From the NCBI GenBank assembly GCA_946543095.1, contig CAMNLO010000030.1:1-10564 (forward strand): 10,564 nucleotides of DNA, read 5' to 3'. Of the stretch, positions 7,238-10,564 are shown in pieces; position 1 is the stretch's first letter; each line of letters starts with the position of its first letter. The notes under the pieces were generated by a model. It did not search any database, was not told the DNA's origin, and was given only the letters and a program-made list of their open reading frames with translations. The stretch comes from an uncultured bacterium. Its GTDB lineage: Bacteria; Bacillota; Clostridia; Lachnospirales; Lachnospiraceae. A program made the position numbers and the translations under genes.

Positions 7238-7630
7238 ATGGGTCAAGCGGCGGTCACGGGAGCAACAATGACATGCCCCTTTGCGGCGGCACCGGTCCCC
7301 GTACCGTTAAATGTCACGAGCAACTCGCAGGTTCTTGTCGACGGCAAGCCTGCCGGGACGATACAGGATGCGGGAGCGATGGTCAATATTCCCAGCTTCG
7401 GGATGTGTACCACACTTACCAATCCGCAGGTGGCTGCAGCGACTGCAGCGGCGCTGGGTGTTCTTACCCCGCAGCCCTGCGTACCGCAGACACAGTCCTG
7501 GATCCCCACACAGGGAAAGGTCATGGTCGGCGGAAAACCTTGTCTCACTGGCGATTGCTCCGTCATGTGCATGTACGGCGGAAAGATTTCGATCATGATG
7601 CCGGGACAGGCAAAAGTTATGGTCGGTTAA
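7238..7630 (+). CDS. PAAR-like (DUF4280) spike-tip protein
   Basis: A 130-residue protein with the layout of the DUF4280 PAAR-like family: an early T-G-A-T-M-T-C, an I-P-S-F-G-M-C segment at 51-57 followed by T-N-P-Q, then P-Q-P-C-V-P near 78-83, and a final C-L-T-G-D-C-S-V-M-C-M-Y-G-G block at 102-115. Cysteines are at 13, 57, 81, 102, 107 and 111; some could bind a metal, as in PAAR cones, but this is not shown. PAAR-type proteins sit on the tip of the VgrG-like spike of type VI and eCIS particles and pierce the target envelope. No effector domain is fused to it. A very strong site, AAAGGAGGAGGTGA (7224-7237), precedes the ATG; a GTG at 7234 opens a different frame that lacks these motifs. 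The gene lies 53 bases after the preceding gene and 33 before the sheath. Confidence 0.88.
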   Translation: MGQAAVTGATMTCPFAAAPVPVPLNVTSNSQVLVDGKPAGTIQDAGAMVNIPSFGMCTTLTNPQVAAATAAALGVLTPQPCVPQTQSWIPTQGKVMVGGKPCLTGDCSVMCMYGGKISIMMPGQAKVMVG

Positions 7631-7663
7631 CACAACCAACGAAAAAAGGAGGAAAACAAAAGC

Positions 7664-9376
7664 ATGGCTGAATATCTTTCACCCGGTGTATACGTGGAAG
7701 AGTATGATAATTCTCCCCGAAGCATCGAAGGCGTAGGGACCAGCACTGCAGGCTTCATCGGCTTTGCCGAGAAGGGCCCGGTCATCGGGGCTCCTTCCCT
7801 GGTCACCAATATTAAGAGCTTTACCAGACAGTTCGGCGGCTTCTTATCCGAGTACACCCATGGGGAGTACAGGTTCTTAGCCCACAGCGTGGAGCAGTTC
7901 TTCGCCAATGGCGGAACCCGCTGCTATGTGACCCGTGTGGTGCCCGAGGACGCGAAGACCGCAGGCATGGATGTGGGCATCCTCTCCCTTGAGGCAGCAA
8001 ACCCCGGCAAGTGGGGCAACCGCATCCAGATCTCCTTCAACACCGTCACAAAGCGCAAGATGCAGCTGATCGCCAAATCCGGCGACAAGACCTATGTGGC
8101 GAAGAGTGTGGACGGCTTCAGAGAGGGCGACCTGGTCCTGTTTGAAGGCCAGTACAACCGCATTGCAACGATCTACGATGAGACCGTGAACTTCGAAGAG
8201 GAGTTCGACGAGGATCCGGTGGACACCGATGTGGTCCCTTCCAAGGTCCTGTTCCTTGTGAACTTTGACATGATCGTCCGTTTCAACGACGACGTGGAAA
8301 GCTACGGAGATCTTTCCTTAAACCGCACCGCCAGCAACTTCATCGGCGCAAGGCTTGCAAAGAGCGAGCTGATCAAGCTGGAAGTGGTAAAGGATCCCGA
8401 TATCTCCAACCCCGTTTCCCAGCTCCTTGCAGAGGACGTGGAAAGCGGCATGATCTCCCTTGAGGGAGGCTCCGATGGCAGCATGAGCAAGGTCACCGCA
8501 GGGACCTTCATCGGCGTGGACGATGGCCCCGGCAAGAGGACCGGCATCCAGTCCTTCCTGGAGAACGGCATCATCAGCATGATCGCCATTCCCGGTGTCA
8601 CGATCCCCGAGGTGGTGGTGGCCCTGGTGGGACACTGCGAGAACACCAAGAGCCGTTTCGCGGTTCTGGATATGCCCGAGGATCAGTACAAGACGGAAGA
8701 TCTGATCCGTTATCGCAGCATGGTGGATTCCACCTATTGCGCAATGTATCATCCCTGGATCCAGGTCTTTGACAGAAGCGCCAACAAGCCGGGCTTCATC
8801 CCTCCTTCGGGCGCAGTCATGGGCATCTACTCCAGGACCGATATCGCCAGAGGCGTACACAAGGCTCCCGCCAACGAGGTGGTCTTCTGCACAGGCCTTG
8901 AGGTGAACTACACCAAGGGTGAGCAGGACATCTTAAACCCTGAGGGCATCAACCTGATCCGTGCGCTTCCCGGCCAGGGCATCCGTGTCTGGGGCGCCAG
9001 AACAGCCAGCTCCAACAGCGCGTTCAAGTATGTCAACGTCCGCCGTCTCTTCATCTTCGTGGAGGAGAGCATCCGGGCGAACACCAACTGGGTGGTTTTC
9101 GAGCCCAACGATGCTACACTTTGGAACAGGGTACAGCTGACCATCAGCTCCTTCCTGAACAGCCTCTGGAATCAGGGCATGCTGGCAGGCGGATCACCGG
9201 GCGAAGCTTATTTCGTGGAGATCGGTACCACCACGATGACGCAGGACGACATCATGAACGGACGTCTGATCTGCAACATCGGTATCGCTCCTTCCAGACC
9301 TGCCGAGTTCGTGATCTTCAGAGTCACGCAGCATACCTCCGAAGCCGGCGGCGAAGGCGGTGGCGGAGAGGCTTGA
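7664..9376 (+). CDS. Contractile tail sheath protein
   Basis: A 570-residue sheath of the phage-tail/eCIS type (Afp2-4, Pvc2-4 relatives). The N-terminal core signature L-S-P-G-V-Y-V-E-E is at residues 5-13, with T-A-G-F-I-G-F-A-E-K-G-P at 28-39. A variable, probably surface-exposed insertion covers about 100-260 and is acidic around 175-190. The conserved C-terminal core includes G-V-H-K-A-P-A-N-E at 397-405, L-P-G-Q-G-I-R-V-W-G-A-R at 435-446, V-R-R-L-F-I-F-V-E-E-S-I at 458-469, F-E-P-N-D at 479-483 and E-F-V-I-F-R-V near 548-554. It ends in a short Gly/Glu tail. Sheath subunits stack as hexamers around the tube and contract to drive it outward. AAAGGAGG at 7645-7652 precedes the ATG by 11 bases. 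Strongly biased codons (AAG, AAC, GCC, CTC) fit high expression. Only one sheath gene is present here, whereas Afp and PVC carry several. Confidence 0.96.
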   Translation: MAEYLSPGVYVEEYDNSPRSIEGVGTSTAGFIGFAEKGPVIGAPSLVTNIKSFTRQFGGFLSEYTHGEYRFLAHSVEQFFANGGTRCYVTRVVPEDAKTAGMDVGILSLEAANPGKWGNRIQISFNTVTKRKMQLIAKSGDKTYVAKSVDGFREGDLVLFEGQYNRIATIYDETVNFEEEFDEDPVDTDVVPSKVLFLVNFDMIVRFNDDVESYGDLSLNRTASNFIGARLAKSELIKLEVVKDPDISNPVSQLLAEDVESGMISLEGGSDGSMSKVTAGTFIGVDDGPGKRTGIQSFLENGIISMIAIPGVTIPEVVVALVGHCENTKSRFAVLDMPEDQYKTEDLIRYRSMVDSTYCAMYHPWIQVFDRSANKPGFIPPSGAVMGIYSRTDIARGVHKAPANEVVFCTGLEVNYTKGEQDILNPEGINLIRALPGQGIRVWGARTASSNSAFKYVNVRRLFIFVEESIRANTNWVVFEPNDATLWNRVQLTISSFLNSLWNQGMLAGGSPGEAYFVEIGTTTMTQDDIMNGRLICNIGIAPSRPAEFVIFRVTQHTSEAGGEGGGGEA

Positions 9377-9425
9377 TCAGCATGATCGCTGAAAGCTGAA
9401 CACGCATTTGTGCCGCACCGGCACA
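9374..9425 (+). promoter_or_regulatory. Stem-loops between sheath and tube genes
   Basis: This is the left part of the 105-base gap after the sheath gene, beginning at its stop codon. A perfect 7-bp stem TGTGCCG/CGGCACA with a 3-base loop lies at 9409-9425. Just before it, two alternative small stems compete: GATCA/TGATC (9375-9387) and TCAGC/GCTGA (9377-9392). No run of T follows, so this is not a classical intrinsic terminator. It could be an RNA processing or stability element. Function is inference; the inverted repeats are seen directly. Confidence 0.45.
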
Positions 9426-9481
9426 GATCGTGATTTCGCCAGATACGCCAGGAGGAATAAAAAAGAGAGGAGTAATATTAC

Positions 9482-10000
9482 ATGGCGACCTATCCATTTC
9501 AAAATGAAGACAGAGGGTTGGAATATCCCTTAACCAAAATGAATTTCATCGTCAGCGTCACGGACCTTACCGACGCGACGGCGGCATTCAGCCAGGTGAC
9601 GGGTCTGGATGCAACGGTGGATGTCATTGACTTCCGCCAGGGCAACGCAAACTCCATGGCCCCCGTCAAGATCCCGGGCCTGGTCAAGCACGGCAACGTG
9701 ACTCTGCGCTTCGGCTATACGCTGGACAGCGGCTTCAAGAAGTGGCTGATGGACTGCGTGTCCGATACCAGAGGCAAGCTGCCCAGGCACAACCTGAGCA
9801 TCGAGCTGGTGGATATCCGGAACGGCTCCCCTACAGGGACCATCCAGACCCAGGCCGGCACGGGCGCAGGCGCAAGAGTCTGGATCTTAAGCAACGCCTG
9901 GGTGTGCAAGTACACCGCACCCGAACTGGATGCCAAGACCAGCGACGTGGCTATTGAAGCTGTGGAGATCGCGTACGAAGAGCTGACGATCCCGAACTAG
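9482..10000 (+). CDS. Tail tube protein 1 (T4 gp19 / Afp1-Pvc1 family)
   Basis: A 172-residue protein of the gp19-like tube family that forms hexameric rings stacked inside the sheath. Family marks include the strand near the start with N-F-I-V-S-V, the F-S-Q-V-T-G-L-D segment, the E/D-F-R-Q-G-N-A-N stretch (about 56-63), K-I-P-G-L-V-K-H-G-N-V-T-L-R-F-G at about 70-85, and the end pattern W-V-C-K-Y with A-I-E-A-V-E-I-A-Y-E-E-L. No signal peptide is present, as expected for a cytoplasmically assembled particle. AGAGGAG at 9466-9472 lies nine bases before the ATG. It follows the sheath by 105 bases and precedes a close paralogue by 19 bases. Length is typical for the family (about 140-180). Confidence 0.94.
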   Translation: MATYPFQNEDRGLEYPLTKMNFIVSVTDLTDATAAFSQVTGLDATVDVIDFRQGNANSMAPVKIPGLVKHGNVTLRFGYTLDSGFKKWLMDCVSDTRGKLPRHNLSIELVDIRNGSPTGTIQTQAGTGAGARVWILSNAWVCKYTAPELDAKTSDVAIEAVEIAYEELTIPN

Positions 10001-10019
10001 AGGAAAGGAGCTGTAAAGT

Positions 10020-10564
10020 ATGGCGACACCTGCAGATCCGTATCAAAACGTCAATAAAGGCCTGGAATATCCTGTCACCAAGATGAATTTCCTGATCAAG
10101 GTGGCCGACATTGATAATGGCACGGCAGCCTTCAGTCAGGTGACAGGTATCGATGCTACGGTGGAAGTCATCGAATTCCGTCAGGGCAACGCCAATTCCC
10201 TGTCCACGGTGAAGATCCCCGGACTGGTGAAGCATGGCAATGTGACGCTGCGTATGGGCTACACTCATGACAGCGGCTTTAAGAAGTGGGTCCTGGATTG
10301 CGTCAGCGAGATGAGGTCGAAGACCCCGAGACATGATGTGACCATCGAGCTGCTGGATATCCGTCCCGGAGCCCCCAGCGGGTCCCTTCCGGTGCCGGAT
10401 GCAGTAACAGACGGCGCGATCAAGTGGGTCCTCAGCTCTGCCTGGGTCTGCAAGTATAACGGCCCGGATCTGGATGCCAAGCAAAGTGATGTGGCGATCG
10501 AGTCGGTGGAGCTGGCCTATGAAGAGCTGACCATCCCGAATTCCTCCGCTCCTTCAGGGGACAG
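10020..10564 (+). CDS. Tail tube protein 2 (gp19 family; 3' partial)
   Basis: The frame is open from the ATG at 10020 to the window edge, giving at least 181 residues, so the stop lies outside. AAAGGAG (10004-10010) lies nine bases upstream of the ATG. The protein is about two-thirds identical, by eye, to tube protein 1 and shares F-S-Q-V-T-G, F-R-Q-G-N-A-N-S, K-I-P-G-L-V-K-H-G-N-V-T-L-R and E-L-T-I-P-N. Differences cluster in the loop before the W-V/I-L-S strand and in exposed positions. It continues past E-L-T-I-P-N, where tube 1 stops, into a Ser/Ala/Pro/Gly stretch. Paired tube genes are usual in eCIS clusters (Afp1 and Afp5), where the second is placed nearer the baseplate. Assigning this copy to that position is inference. 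Confidence 0.92.
   Translation, partial: MATPADPYQNVNKGLEYPVTKMNFLIKVADIDNGTAAFSQVTGIDATVEVIEFRQGNANSLSTVKIPGLVKHGNVTLRMGYTHDSGFKKWVLDCVSEMRSKTPRHDVTIELLDIRPGAPSGSLPVPDAVTDGAIKWVLSSAWVCKYNGPDLDAKQSDVAIESVELAYEELTIPNSSAPSGD

Noticed and set aside
7234..7671. Overlapping + strand frame starting at GTG 7234 over the PAAR-like gene and into the sheath start
   Set aside because: It shares the strong ribosome site, but the frame at 7238 carries the family motifs and stops before the sheath. The other frame has no recognisable features.
8318..8860. Long - strand frame opposite the sheath gene
   Set aside because: It arises from strongly biased codons of the sheath and has no own start signals or known motif.
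9409..9425. Rho-independent terminator after the sheath gene
   Set aside because: The stem is good, but no T-run follows and a tube gene of the same system begins soon after.

Overview
The window reads as one rightward gene cluster, all on the + strand, from a low-redundancy, moderately GC-rich member of the Firmicutes, most likely Clostridia and perhaps Lachnospiraceae. The reasons are very strong AGGAGG-type ribosome binding sites before almost every gene, a TTG start, regular use of TTA codons, and short gaps or overlaps between genes. The taxonomic call is an inference from style, not from a marker gene.

Left part (1-5749): two large paralogous genes in tandem. The first is cut by the window edge and lacks its N-terminus. 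The second is complete, begins with a Sec signal peptide, and overlaps the end of the first. Both have a long helical body, a UVR-like helical hairpin, one or two Gly/Ser-rich linkers, and a shared C-terminal module of about 200 residues. I do not recognise them as a named family.

Right part (5785-10564): structural genes of a contractile phage-tail-like particle, best matching an extracellular or intracellular contractile injection system (eCIS/CIS) or a related tailocin. In order these are a Pvc16/Afp16-like DUF4255 protein, an unrecognised protein with a beta-rich N-terminus and a charged tail, a PAAR-like DUF4280 spike-tip protein, one contractile sheath, and two adjacent gp19-family tube proteins. 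The second tube gene runs off the right edge. No integrase, portal, terminase or capsid gene is visible. Spike, baseplate and ATPase genes are expected downstream but are not in the window.

How they may work together: sheath and tube form the contractile trunk, the DUF4255 protein probably caps the tube end away from the spike, and the PAAR-like protein sharpens the spike. The two exported Gly/Ser-linker proteins sit directly upstream with only 35 bases between them and the particle genes. They may therefore act at the cell surface with the particle, for example as an envelope docking, release or sensing component. This link rests on gene position only and is the most interesting open question here.
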